Shown: positions 48,336 to 60,200, counted from the first letter of the stretch. The stretch: 64,000 bases of DNA from Metopolophium dirhodum (GCF_019925205.1 NC_083564.1:8871491-8935490), one strand, 5' to 3'. Numbers and translations: made by a program. Notes: generated from the letters alone by a model not told the origin.

Positions 48336-51212
48336 ATGAGTGCTTCAATGACCAAATTTAGCAAAGTAGAATATGAAGCTCTGGTTGAATGTGTTGCTAA
48401 AAATCCGCCTATTTATAATCCTCAAAACAATGATTACAAAGATTTAAATATTAGAGATGCCATTTGGAAGAATATTAGTGAAACCGTTGGACGTAGTAGT
48501 AAGTAAAATATAATAAATAATAAATAGTGTGTATAAACTATAAATACTAGTAATAAATACTCATTGTAGGAATATAAAGTATATACATATATTAGGGTTT
48601 TTCATATTATAATATTACGAGTAGTACAACAGAGGTTTTCTTTAAGCTTAAAATAAATTATTATTTTAAAATAACACGGTCTATTTTTAAGAATAAGTAT
48701 TTTAAAAGTACATTTATGTAAATGTATGTTTACAATAAGCTAAAAATAAATTATAATATTAAAACTAGTATTATTAATATTTATCATTTAATATCTGTGA
48801 TAGATTAGGACATTAGGTATATTAGTATACGAGTACAATGAATTATTTTTAAATAGCCAAATAATTGTATAACATTTTGTAGGTTCTCTTATTGTATGAA
48901 GATTTCCCTAGTAATTTACATTATACTTAAAAACACTAATATATTTATATATTTATTTTAAAAAATGGCAAAGTATATTTTTAGAAAGTATCAAATAATT
49001 AAATTTGATTGTTGATAAAAGCAGTATTGGTTGACAATGTTCTAGAAATTTGTTGATTTTGCCACGGGACAGTTCTTTCTTGAATAAAAAATTGTTTAAA
49101 CTTTTCCCTCACATCAAAACCATCTGCACTTGCAAAGCCACCTCTACTTCTTAAACTACCCATCTCAAAAGTTTGCCCTTCATCATATTCATAGTAAATT
49201 TTATTGCCTTTTTCTAAAAACGCATCTCTCAATAAATTGTGCAAACAGCATGCAACAATTATTAAATCGTCACATACTTCGACATCAATTGCTATTGCAG
49301 TATTAAATACTCGAAAAACTTGTGCTAGTAATCCAAATGCATTTACTGTCACTCTTCGACAACGACTCAGTCTATAGTTAAAAATAGTTTTAGCTCTATC
49401 TTGTCTAGCTGAAGATCTAGAATAGGGTTTCATAATATTTTTATGTAGTCTGAATGCTTCATCACCAACAATTACAAATGGTGTCGAATTATCAGTGCCT
49501 GGTAGTTTTTCATCTTCTGGGAAATTAAAATCTCCAGAATAAATTTGTTGTCCCATTTTTGATTTTCCAAATATGCCACTGTCTCCTTCTTTACCATAGG
49601 ACCCAACATCAATGACTAAAAATTTACAATTTGCATCAACTAGGGCCAATAAAACTAGAGAAAAATATTCTTTGTAGTTAAAATACAATGACACGGTATT
49701 TTTTGGACACTTCATTCGAATATGTTTACCGTCGATAGCGCCTATGCAATTTGGAAAATTCCATCTTGTCCAAAATTCATTAGCTTTATCTTTCATATTT
49801 AATTTACTTGGATTAGGTATACAAATTGGTAACAGATGCATTTTCATAGATTTTAATGTATTTTTAATAATAATACTAATATAGCTGTGTGATATGCGAA
49901 AAGCAAAAGACAGCTAGAAACTAGAAGCTAAATATCAAAAAAAAAAGTCATATATATTATATTATTATTTAATAAATATATCAACATATATTTAAATAAT
50001 ACATATACATAAATAAACAATGTAGGAAATGTAGGATTGATTTTATAATGAGTCATGTTTTATTTTGTTTAATACCCAATAGTTATGTATAACATCAAAA
50101 TCATTTATGATTACATACAATATTAATAATACTCCAGGCTAAATTGTTTTTACATGCCTACATATTTATATACTTTCTTTCATTATTTATTTAAATAATA
50201 TATTTATAAATTATATACAGTATGTATACATATATATAACTCTATGAGAATTAATCTCAAAAACATAATTTAACATAATTTCTTTTCGATATTTTACTTA
50301 ATTTTTGAATATAATTATTATTTAATTAAAAAAACTGCAAATTTATTACTGTTATTTTTATTTGTATTAGATGATGACTGCAGGAGAAGGTATAAAAACA
50401 TAAAATATGCTTATTTAAAAAATAAACGGACAAGAAAAATGACAACAGGATCAAGTGCGTCTTCAAAACCATCAAAATGGTATTTAGCACCATTTTTAAC
50501 ATTTTTGGATACAGTACCACAAGAAAGAATGTAAGTAATAATGATAGCTATGACAACAAATTAAGTAGGTATTTAGTAGTGATTTTTAATATTTTGTAAA
50601 AAAATTTAATTATAGATATAATTTAATAATCATATTTATCATTTATTTTTACAGTACTCATCTAATATGAATGATACTGATGAAAATGAAAATTCTGGTT
50701 CAGATTTAAGCGATGAAGAAGTACATGTTACAGAAGAGGTACCGTTATCACCACAAACTCAATGTGATCAATCAATATCACCATCCATGTCCAAGTCACG
50801 AAAAACGAGCAAAAGAAAAAATTTAAACATTACTGAACTTTTAGAAAAAAGGTCAAAAGAAAGAACACAGCTCATGACACAAATATGTTCAAAAAAAAAT
50901 ACAGTAGACGATGATGATGTGGACCATTTCTTTAAAAGCTTAGCCATATCTGTGAAAAAACTGCCACCACATTTAATTGCACAAGCCAAATTGAAAATGT
51001 TGACTGTATTAACCGATTTACAATTTCATGATCCAGGTAATCGTTACACTACGCCTAAATCTAATAGAGTATTAATAACACCAAGCCAGTCAACTACTAG
51101 TTCCACACATTCATTGGAAAACCACTATACTCCATATAATTATAGTCCACCTTCAATAAGTTCACCATCATATACAAATAGTCAACAACAGTTTGGATCT
51201 TCAAATATATGA
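48336..51212 (+). pseudogene. MADF/BESS DNA-binding protein of the Harbinger element (three exons, one frame break)
   Basis: Accessory protein of the Harbinger element; in this superfamily the second protein binds the element ends and assists the transposase. Exon 1 (48336-48498) gives the first half of a MADF/Myb-SANT domain, with NPPIYNPQNNDYKD and an AIWKNISE Trp helix. Exon 2 (50371-50530) completes it (DDCRRRYKNIKYAYLKNKR, then WYLAPFLTFLD). Exon 3 (50655-51212) carries an acidic stretch and a BESS-type motif (DDVDHFFKSLAISVKKLPPH). Splice sites are good (GTAAGT donors; ATTAG and ACAG acceptors). Exon 2 to exon 3 does not join in frame: the spliced frame hits a stop after about five codons, while the frame one base away runs to 51212. 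This implies a 1-base loss near 50660 or a different junction. The large intron 1 holds the main transposase exon on the other strand. Confidence 0.75.
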
Positions 51213-51991
51213 ACGCCTTTCGATTCAGTAGCAAATATGAATAATGAATGGAACACAAATTCGCAGTAAAATAGAGTAAAACAATAAAATATAATTAGGT
51301 ATTTACTACCAGTAATAAAGGTAAATGATTTTTTTTTAGTTTGCAATTTTCATGCATATTTTATATTGAATATTTTATAGGAACATATGTTATTTTTATT
51401 TATTAACCATGGTTTTATACATTTATAAATATTTGTATAATTTAATAAGATTTAAAATTGTTTTTATATTGATCGTTTTAATTTATAACTTATATATAAA
51501 TATAATAATATGATTAGGTACTATGTGTACCAATAATAAAGGAAAATAATTTTTTTTTTTTAGTTTTTATACATATTTTATATTGAATACTATATTAAAT
51601 AAGGATATAACAATATACTAATGTGTGTGCTAATTTCATTTTTTTTTTTCAGTAATTTATAAATTTTACTTACCTTAATGTAACTGCCAATTTTTCCTCT
51701 GGTGTTATTGGTTTCCTTATAAAAAAGTCGGATTTAAAGGTCGTCTCTTATTAAATTTAAAATAAAATCAAACTGATAACGATTTATTCTAAAAAATTCT
51801 CGAAATTTGATTTCATTATTTTTCAAATGACCGTTGATTAGTATTTCATAATAACCTTCCGTACTTCTCTTTGTAAATAATTGATCATGGCCTTTTCTTT
51901 TTTCTTCTGACAAATACAAGAGCAAAACGTCATCATCATCTTCTTCTTCAAAAAGAATTTTCAATATATTTACGTCGTCAGATGTATCCAT
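48999..51991 (-). pseudogene. Harbinger (HARBI1-like) DDE transposase, two exons, inactivated
   Basis: Exon 1 (51991-51674) starts MDTSDDVNILKILFEEEDDD. It includes FRINRYQFDFILNLI and, in a shifted frame, RKPITPEEKLAVTLR, followed by a GTAAGT donor. Exon 2 (about 49913-48999) continues LSFAFRISHSYISIIIKNTL and the catalytic domain: GAIDGKHIRM (first Asp), LALVDANCKFL (second Asp), GDEAFRLHKN, and RRVTVNAFGLL. Lesions: an extra base near 51737 shifts the frame; a TAG sits just before exon 2's good frame (49916-49914) and no clean acceptor is seen there; and in RRVTVNAFG the position usually held by the catalytic Glu (RRVxENAFG) is Val. The copy cannot be active by itself. Nuclear transposase by family. 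The intron contains the MADF/BESS exons 2 and 3 on the opposite strand. Confidence 0.85.
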
Positions 51992-52210
51992 TATAATTTA
52001 AGAATTCACAGTAAGTTCGTTTACACCGTTCACTAGAGTACTTCACACATCAAAATATTAAGTACGACTGAATGATGAAGTATAAATTACTCTCGATCGC
52101 GACGTAAAATCGTTCAGAATAAACCAAGACGATGCGAACGCGATCTTTTTTGTCGATCGTGTTCGCTGACCGCGTTCGCGATCACACAAGGGAAACCGTG
52201 CCTTAATTAA

Positions 52211-53148
52211 CCCGCCACCGGTCGCGCGGGATAAATAATCTCCAAGTTTATTTATAAATACGTGTTTTTTCGTAATTATCTGTAATATAGTTTCGTAATA
52301 TTACGATTAGCTTATCAAAATCACATCATAATTTATTCGATAATGACGTTTACTTCATCGAAAACTATTTTAGTTTGTTCGGTGCACGCGGCTCGAGAAC
52401 AATTTATTCGTTTGGATAATATTTACCCCGCGCGACTGAAGATTAATTTATTATTTTACATTTTTTTTCAATTTCATTTTCTCTTTATTATTATTATAAA
52501 AAACATGGACGAAATTGAGGGACGGCGGATTGAGTGTCTATTAGAAAGAACAGAAGAAGATGATTTATTAGGAGGATTTTCAAGTGATGATAATGATAAT
52601 AATACACCAACATATGAACCTCATGACCAAAATACGGATACAGAACAGTCAATTTCTAGTGCAAGTTCTATCGGAAATATTTCTAATGAATCAGATTCTG
52701 AATATTCGTACCATGAATCTGACGATGATTTACCTATATCTATGAGACGCAAATTTTTTATTGGAGAAGACGGAACAAAATGGAATAGAAAACCAAATGT
52801 TCGTGTAAGAATTGCGAATTCTAATAAAGTTACAGAAAAAGCAGGAGTTAAACTTATAGCTAAAGCCTATATTATATAGAGATCACTTGATAGAAATTTG
52901 CCCAGATTGTTTTACATTATAATAGTATTGTATTACCTTACCTTTTTTATTATTTTTTAATTTTCATTCATAAAACTAAAGACCCATATGCAATTCAAAT
53001 TTGTATAATTATTTATGTATATTAATTATAAGTATTGTTAGTTATAAAGTACCAACTTAAAGTAATATTTTAAGTATATTTCATATTACGTAAAATTTTT
53101 ACCCCACGCGACCAAAAATAAAAAAAAAATTACGCAACCAGTGACGGG
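52211..53148 (+). mobile_element. Internally deleted piggyBac element (938 bp)
   Basis: It is flanked by TTAA at 52207-52210 and 53149-53152, the piggyBac target. The ends CCCGCCACCGGTCGCG and (complement of the right end) CCCGTCACTGGTTGCG are inverted repeats of 16-18 bases. It contains only the N-terminal part of a transposase gene, so it is non-autonomous. It abuts the Harbinger element directly (only TAA and TTAA between them). Confidence 0.9.
52505..52879 (+). pseudogene. piggyBac transposase N-terminal fragment
   Basis: A 124-residue frame from ATG 52505, which follows a long untranslated stretch in the same frame. The N-terminus is acidic (repeated D/E/S/N), followed by FIGEDGTKWNRKP, the conserved start of piggyBac transposases that precedes the DDD catalytic core. 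Full-length relatives have about 550-600 residues; the catalytic part is missing here, consistent with an internal deletion. Whether the fragment is translated is unknown. Confidence 0.8.
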
Positions 53149-53412
53149 TTAAGAAAGAAATGTAGTAAGTTAACAGTTAAGTTAATGAAAAGCCAAAAGT
53201 AACTAGTTAAGTTAAAAAGTTAAAATTAAATTAACTTTTTAACTTAACTTTAACTTTTTAACGCGTTAATGCCCAGCCTTGAGTCTAAGTTATTTGTCTC
53301 ATATTGCTGGATCAAATACCTTGTTAATTATTATCCTCTATCATCATATCTCAAATTTAAATAATCGATTGCTAGTGTAGTGTGATTAGAATATTATATT
53401 AGTGTTATAACA

Positions 53413-53870
53413 GTTCATAGGTTAGATTGTATTCTGGTCGTTATCAATGTCCGTAGAGGTCCTATATGGTGACGGCGAATACAATAAATCTCTAAGGTGT
53501 AAAAATCATATATGGTGACGGCGAATATAATAAATCTCTAAGGTGTACCTAAAATCATTGCAAATTAACAGTTCATAAGTTAAATTGTATTCGGGTCGTT
53601 ATCGATGTCCATAAGAGGTCCTATATGGTGACGGCGAATACAATAAATCTCTAAGGTGTAAAAATCATAGTATATTAGCAGTTCATAGGATAGATTACGT
53701 TCGAGTAGTTATCAATGTCCGCAAAAGGTCCTATATGGTGACGCGAATACAATAAATCTCTAAGGTGTAAAAATAATAGTATATTAGCAGTTCATAGGAT
53801 AGATTACGTTCGAGTAGTTATCAATGTCCGCAAAAGGTCCTATATGGTGACGTTGGACGTAATAGATTTA
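53413..53870 (+). repeat. Tandem repeat, about 110-bp unit, about four copies
   Basis: Units begin GTTCATAGG at 53413, 53571, 53681 and 53790. Each contains GGTCCTATATGGTGACG and AATAAATCTCTAAGGTGTA. The first unit is longer (158 bp) because a 50-bp part is itself duplicated. The last two units are almost identical, showing recent local expansion. Confidence 0.9.
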
Positions 53871-54832
53871 AAAAAAAACTAGGCTTAACTTCCACAATTA
53901 AGGTAATTAAATAATAATCACATTACACTGCGATTTACAAATAAAGTTAAGGAATGTACTGTAGAAACTATATGACCATATGAGTAATATTTGAATCATA
54001 TACCTATATATATATATATATAATATATATCATCAAACGAGATATAAATTAAAAAGAAATCCTCTTAGCTCATTGGTATAAATTAAAATCACGCGGTACA
54101 TACTTGGCATACATAAGTCAAAGTGATATCGATCGTCGAACACCACCCCGAAGAAATACAGTCCAATCGCAGAAGGCAATCATCACAACCCACGCACGAG
54201 ATTTGACATATATTATAGTAACGTAGATAATATAAATATCATTAGGTAGGTATAACAAAGTAGTAGAAAGATCTTACGCAGATAAACGAGCAATATTTTT
54301 TTTTTTTTGTATTTGTTCATTGAAACGACCTCAAGGTCTTCGTCAATGCTTATCACAAGTGGGTAGTAAGGAGACCATGTGATCTATTTATCTATGTATA
54401 TATATCACTATATACATGATACTACCCCCCTTCTCCAAGAGGAGACATGTGGGGTCTTCACTCCCAGTGGAGTGGGACCTAGTTGGAAACCGGATGACGC
54501 AATCGGACGACAGCATGGGGATTTTTCGGCGATTGTAAACTGCGCCCGAGTTCTTATCGTGAGTAAAAAGGTGATATGTAAACTGCGCTCGAGGTTTATC
54601 AAATGTAAAAAGGTGACATATGTTACATAATATGTAAACTGCGCCCGGCTAAACTTTTAAAAATTGAATAGCTATATTTTTACCAAATTAAACAAAATTA
54701 CAGAATTACTTATCTAAAATTACAATCTTTAATATATTTAATTCGTTACATCCATAATATTATAGCATAAATAATTAATAGAATAAAATTAAAAATTAAA
54801 AAAAGTATATAATCTTAAAAAGTACAATATTA
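53871..54832. other. Intergenic and repeat-derived DNA
   Basis: It contains a TA-rich microsatellite (54006-54028), a T-run followed by GACCTCAAGGTCTTCGTCAA (about 54328), and three copies of GTAAACTGCGCCCG/GTAAACTGCGCTCG at about 54535, 54581 and 54635. These may be the end of the Mutator-like element that follows. No gene is present. Confidence 0.5.
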
Positions 54833-55294
54833 GGACAAAAAAAAACATATTGTTGATACATATTCATCAATTGGAGTTTGACCACTGTTATATTTATTAA
54901 TTAAATGTTGTAACGTTTTGCGTTTATTTTTTGTCTTAGAATTTTGGTATTTAAAGGGTACATTTATACTATTTAGTTTAATATATGTTTCTATTTGAAC
55001 ATCGTTTAACTTTTCTAAGAACATGAAAATATTTGGATGAGTAGTATAAAAGCTAGAATTAAAGTGAGAATGAAATGACTCGCATGCATTAGTGGTTAAA
55101 GTTGGCTCTGCTGATGCTTGAGCCCATATTTCAGGTGAATACTGAGCTTCTTCACTTATATATACATCTACCAAATAATCTGCAAATCGTATCACTCTTT
55201 CGTCGTCAGGCTTTGATTCCATTAAATAATTTACAAAATACTCAGATACACTTCCTGGGCTTAGAAATGGTAAACCAAATTTCTTGTTAAGCAT
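54830..55294 (-). pseudogene. MULE (Mutator-like) transposase C-terminal fragment
   Basis: A 154-residue frame. The stretch TLTTNACESFHSHFNSSFYT, then HPNIFMFLEKLNDVQIETYI, is the C-terminal part of MULE-domain transposase-like proteins that are abundant in aphids. There the segment follows the DDE-type catalytic core and the W..R/P..TNN.ESFH region. The core, zinc finger and N-terminus are absent upstream (55295 onward), so this is a fragment. It may be a truncated exon of a larger host copy, but no joining exon was found. Confidence 0.65.
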
Positions 55295-56683
55295 CCCCCT
55301 CGGACTTTGGAGACTTAAATTAAAGAGGACACATTATCTTGCCTTAAATAAGAACCCCCTTTTTACTACGTCACCCTGCGCCCACTACAAAATTTTTTTT
55401 CACCACTTCTAAAGCGCTCTTTACATTAATGGTCTAACCAAATTTAGATTTTTACGAGACCTTCCTCTTTAAAATCTAAGCAACATGATACTACTTGAAA
55501 AACAGTTTTCCACCTTTTACATTACCTATTTAAAACTAAAATTTTCGAAAATTGTTCACTTGTTTTTGAGGTTGGAAGTGGAAAGATTTCCTAGTGATTT
55601 TCAAAACTAAGCTAATAAAGCTAAGCAAAATAAAATTCTATTTTTAACTAGGGAAGAAACAGAAAGTTGAGTTTCAAGCGATATTTAAGATCGTTGATTT
55701 TAAAGGGGTAGTAGTATCATAATAATTCCAATTTATAGTTGTATATCCTGTGTTTAATGTCCGATAAATGATGGTACCGCAAGATTACATACGGTACCTA
55801 TAATACGGTATTATAAGTAAAACAAGTTCACATCTCCAATTATTCATCGTTCAGCAAGTTTGTCAGATAACTGAAAAAAAAATAGTATTTGGCATCGTCA
55901 TCTAGCGACGATAGTGAGCGGCAGTCGTTCACGACTCACTTACGGATGTTCGCGCACCCGTGACAAGTAAAGTTCATCTCATGAAGAATGATGACCTAGA
56001 TGGCGCTGACTTTATCATCGAGAGCCTGGCATTAAGATATCAGAAAATCTTTTTGAAAGTTCGTTTTGTAAATTTTCAATAAATTATACTTAAATAATTA
56101 TTGTTTATAGTTTCCAAACGTAAAGTTAATTCAGTTGATCCGATTACAATAATATTGTACAACGTACTAAATGGTCCGAACGTTGTTCGTTAATACGTCA
56201 TGTTTGTGTAATAATTTTAATTTAATTTGAAATGTTATTATAATATTATAGTCTGTAGAATGTATTGTATTATAAATAATATTATCCGATAGTAATAATT
56301 CTTCTTTGCCTTGCAGTATCGTATTCAACTAATTTAATTAAGTTGGGAAAGCAAGATTAAGAATTATTTTATTTCATAGTTCTGGTACAATTTCATCCCA
56401 TTTTGTACATACAAATATATATATTTCTTTCTTTTCGTAAATCAAAAATCGTTTCAATATCAGAAATTTTAAATTTGCTCGTTGCTAATGATTATTCGAA
56501 TTCAATAACCACGAGAATCAAAAGTATATGAATGGAAATGAAACAAAACATAATGGATAATTCATCAATTCGACTAAATATATCTGGTCATAGATAGGAG
56601 CTGTATAGGACCTAAACGTTCTAAACTGTATAAGCTATCTCTTTCTAACAATGTTGTTCTCTTTAAACTTCTCTGTACCACTA
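55295..56683. other. Intergenic region
   Basis: AT-rich except for a GC-richer patch at about 55890-56030 (with ATCTAGCGACGA and GATGGCGCTGAC), which has no recognised gene, tRNA or SINE boxes. Confidence 0.45.
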
Positions 56684-56691
56684 TCTATATC

Positions 56692-57125
56692 CAGTGTTTG
56701 GGCTTATCTAGATAAATAGTTACAAGGTATCTAAACGTTCATCTTAGATAATTTTTTTACCCATCTAAATGAATTCATTTAGATACATTTTTTATTGATA
56801 AAAATCGCGAAATTGTACAAACGCATTTAAATATTTATACAGATTCTCAAACAAAGTTTATGGTTTATAAATAATGTAATTATTTTTATTTATATCATCA
56901 TTATTATTATTATGTTCCTAGTGCCCAACTAAAATATACCTAAATTTAAAACCCATTTAAAAAAAAATTGTATCTTTTTTTTATCTAGATAAAAAAGTAT
57001 TTATCTTTATCTTTATCTAGATAAATATGAGTTAAGTTATCTTTTATCTCTATCTAGATACATCAGAGTTGCACTATCTTTATCTTTATCTAGATAAAAA
57101 AACTACTTATCTAATCCGAACACTG
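56692..57125. mobile_element. hAT MITE (434 bp) with internal TATCTAGATA array
   Basis: The ends CAGTGTTTGGGCTTATCTAG and (complement of the right end) CAGTGTTCGGATTAGATAAG are inverted repeats. The flanking octamers are identical: TCTATATC at 56684-56691 and 57126-57133, the hAT target length. The body carries at least five copies of the palindrome TATCTAGATA (about 56710, 56984, 57020, 57048, 57090). No protein is encoded. Confidence 0.92.
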
Positions 57126-57240
57126 TCTATATCTCTCTGTCTCTTTGACTCTCTGTCTCTTTGACTCTCTGCCTGCCTGTCATTCTCACTCTTTCATTCT
57201 CCCTTTGTCTCACTCCCTCTGATATCAGTTCATTTCTTTA
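57126..57240. repeat. Pyrimidine-rich simple repeat
   Basis: Degenerate CTCTCTGTCTCTTTGA units over about 100 bases, just outside the hAT MITE. Confidence 0.75.
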
Positions 57241-60200
57241 TAACTCTATGTTGGTCTCGACGCTCCGAACGAATACAATGCGGGGGAGGTCCGCACATCC
57301 AACCATATAAGCCACCGCATCATAAGAGTTAAAAACTTAAAACTGAGGTTCATAATATATAAATCTTAGATTTAATATTTTATTTATATATGATAAAACG
57401 AAACCTGTCAGTTGGCATTTTAATGGTGTTTTTCAGTATGTGTACCTACACATATTATAATAAATAACGTCGGTACCGTATAAAAACGCGAAATAATTTA
57501 TGTTTAGTTTCTGTAAACACACATTTATTATTATACCTACTATTGTCTTTATCTCATATTGTCACCTGATATTAAATTTAAGAAGCGCACAAGACGTGCT
57601 GTTTTTGTCTTGTCATTTATTATAATAATTGACTAATAATTTTGTACTGTAGAAAAACCAATAAGTGACATAATATTATTATTATTATCATACCAAGATT
57701 CCGGTGCGAAACACAAATATTATAATATTCAACAGTGACTTGAAATAACAATATAAAGAGCCAAAAGAGGACAATTATTGAAAAACAGCCACGTTACGTC
57801 ACAGGTCCGGTCACCGTGCACAATACATCATACGTCGTTCGTCTGACACAGTAATCAATAATTATTAACGATTATGGTCAACCTAGGTTATGGTTTTTAC
57901 TTTTTTGTAAACATTCAACTGGTATAATATTATAATAGGTTTGAATCTATTTTAAAATGTTTTATATTGAACGACGAGGTGTTGAAGACAACAGCGTGTA
58001 ATCAGAATTTGCATACGGAATTTCGGTTTTCATTTTTGTAGCATTTAACTACACTGCAGAGAATACCTCTAATCAGCATTTTCATAGTCCCCTCGAGTCA
58101 CCGATGCAGTCTTTCAACGCGTGTTATTTTTAATGCAGTACCTATACAAAGACCAAAGGGGTACCTACAAAATGCTACCGACCAAAATCTGTTATTTATG
58201 CTATACCTACCTACCAATTAATTATAAGTTTATTTAATAATAACCTACTTTTTTTTTATTGCTGATTATATATTCATCATTGTCAAGTTGTATTGTAATT
58301 TATATTTCCTTAAGTTTATTTTGTTTTTATGTCGGTCCAGAAAACATTTTTCATTATTTAATGAACATCCGTTTCCGTCAAAACTGTGTAGCTTGTCCCT
58401 TTCCCCAAATGAGATATTGGCCGTTTTCACAAAAACTATTTATACATACCATTAATAACTTCATGTAGGTATTATTATTTTTTATTCAATATTACCATAA
58501 GAACTGTTTATTTTAAATTCCGGGAAAATTATGTCAAAAAAAAATGTTGACGTATTATCCCACTAACTACTTTGGTACCAGTATGATACTAGGTATAACA
58601 CAGCTTTTAAAAATATTTTTATTTCCTAGGAAAATGTTCTCTAAATCTAAAATATTATACATTATTGTGAAATTTTAATACATGTACCCATTACGGAACG
58701 CTATAAAAATCGGTCAAAAACTCATTTGATGGAAAACTAGTATTGGTGAAAAATATAATACACTTTTGGTGGAAAAGGAAGCATTTTTGGTAGAAACGTG
58801 TACCACCTGCAGTTTGAGTTTGTGAACCCGTTGGTTTTGTTCACCTATCAGTATCATGAAATAATTATTATAAAAGCGACATATATAACAACATGTAATC
58901 AGTGTTGTATGCCTAATGAATTTGTCCTATACCGTATTACGTATATTTTATTTAGCTGATAATTTTATTTATTTTTTTATTTTTTTTTATTGAACTTAAT
59001 CCCGACAACTATGGCCATTAGCTGAGCTGATCATTTGTTTCATAATACAAACAATTGAAATGGATTTCTGCATTGTTGAAAAATAATTCACAATAGGTAG
59101 ATAAAATTGTGTACAGCACAAATATAGCAGTGTTGCACTGTTGCGGTAGGATGCATACCTACAAGACGAGTAAGCCACGGTCTAATATATTTTCAGCTTA
59201 TGAAATAGTGTGAAAAAATTGCACATTTTTTTATCGATTCACGTGCATGGGTAGTAATTTATGGATACAAACTATGTTAATAATATTTGCTTTAATTTAT
59301 CAAATCATTTAGTAATGTGATAGTACCTACCTGCTACCGCACCTAGCTGCTTATATACATATAGATAAATTAAACAAAAGGTGCAAAAAATAACAATATT
59401 TAATATTATATACCTATCTAGATTTTTATAAAATACTGTTGCAGTGGAGGCGGACTAAGAGGCCTTGGGAATAATTTATCGTAAGCTGAAGTTGCACCAT
59501 TGGGTAGCAAAAACTAGGTGCCGACGGAATAAAAAAATGTCACTTGGAAAAATTATAGTAAAAATATTACTGCGATAAGGGGCGTTGAAAATCTAAATCT
59601 GCATATTTTTTTTTCAGCCGATCGTATGCTAAGGAGAATCGGTTAAATCTTCAATCTCAGAGGGTCAGGTATGTCGTTGTACGTCGCCGTCAGTCATAGT
59701 CAAGTTCCAGACAATCCGAGACACATCATTGGCTAGATGTCAATACGAGATAGACACCGAAAGACGTTAAGAGAAATGACTGCAATTAGGTACACATAAT
59801 AGTAATATTATGTTACTAAGTTAGGATATTATTCATTAATCATTAATCATTGGGTACCTATAGAGTTATCCAACTATTATTGTAATATTTTTATAGGTAG
59901 AGGCAATTGAATTTATTATAAATTCTTTAAAAATTCGGCAGAGTTTATTAGGAGCAAAGTAATTTTTTAACATAAATATGTTTTTGGACTGGATACACGT
60001 TTTTTGTTTCCGACCGAAATTTTGTAAGCTCCATATGGTTTCTCATTAACAATAAATACAATATTAATGGCTCATAGATTTTTCTTGTAGAGGAAAAATA
60101 TCGATTAGCGTGCTATATGTTTTATTTTTTTCTTTAGATAGGTACCTAACCTACGTAATTTCAAAAAAAAATATGTAATCCAATATCACTCTACCCACCA

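Larger units (their letters stand above)
48085..52203. mobile_element. PIF/Harbinger DNA transposon (4119 bp), two interlocked genes, decayed
   Basis: The terminal inverted repeats start AGGTACGGTTTCCCTTGCGT and, at the other end (complement), AGGCACGGTTTCCCTTGTGT. They extend about 32 bases with a few differences and carry GATCGCGAACGCG subterminal words. It is flanked by TAA on both sides (48082-48084 and 52204-52206), the 3-base target of this superfamily. It encodes a DDE transposase on the minus strand and a MADF/BESS protein on the plus strand. Both genes carry lesions, but the ends are well preserved, so insertion was fairly recent. Confidence 0.92.
47649..53282. mobile_element. hAT-like MITE (about 570 bp) split by Harbinger and piggyBac insertions
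   Basis: The outer ends TCAAGGCTGGGC and GCCCAGCCTTGA are exact inverted repeats. The inner flanks on both sides are rich in GTTAAGTTAA-type words (47660-47830 and 53165-53265). The bordering octamers CACTAAGT and GTCTAAGT agree at six of eight positions, as expected for an old hAT target duplication. The element is interrupted at about 48084 by 48085-52203 (Harbinger) and 52211-53148 (piggyBac). Removing both leaves one continuous MITE of about 570 bp. Confidence 0.75.
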
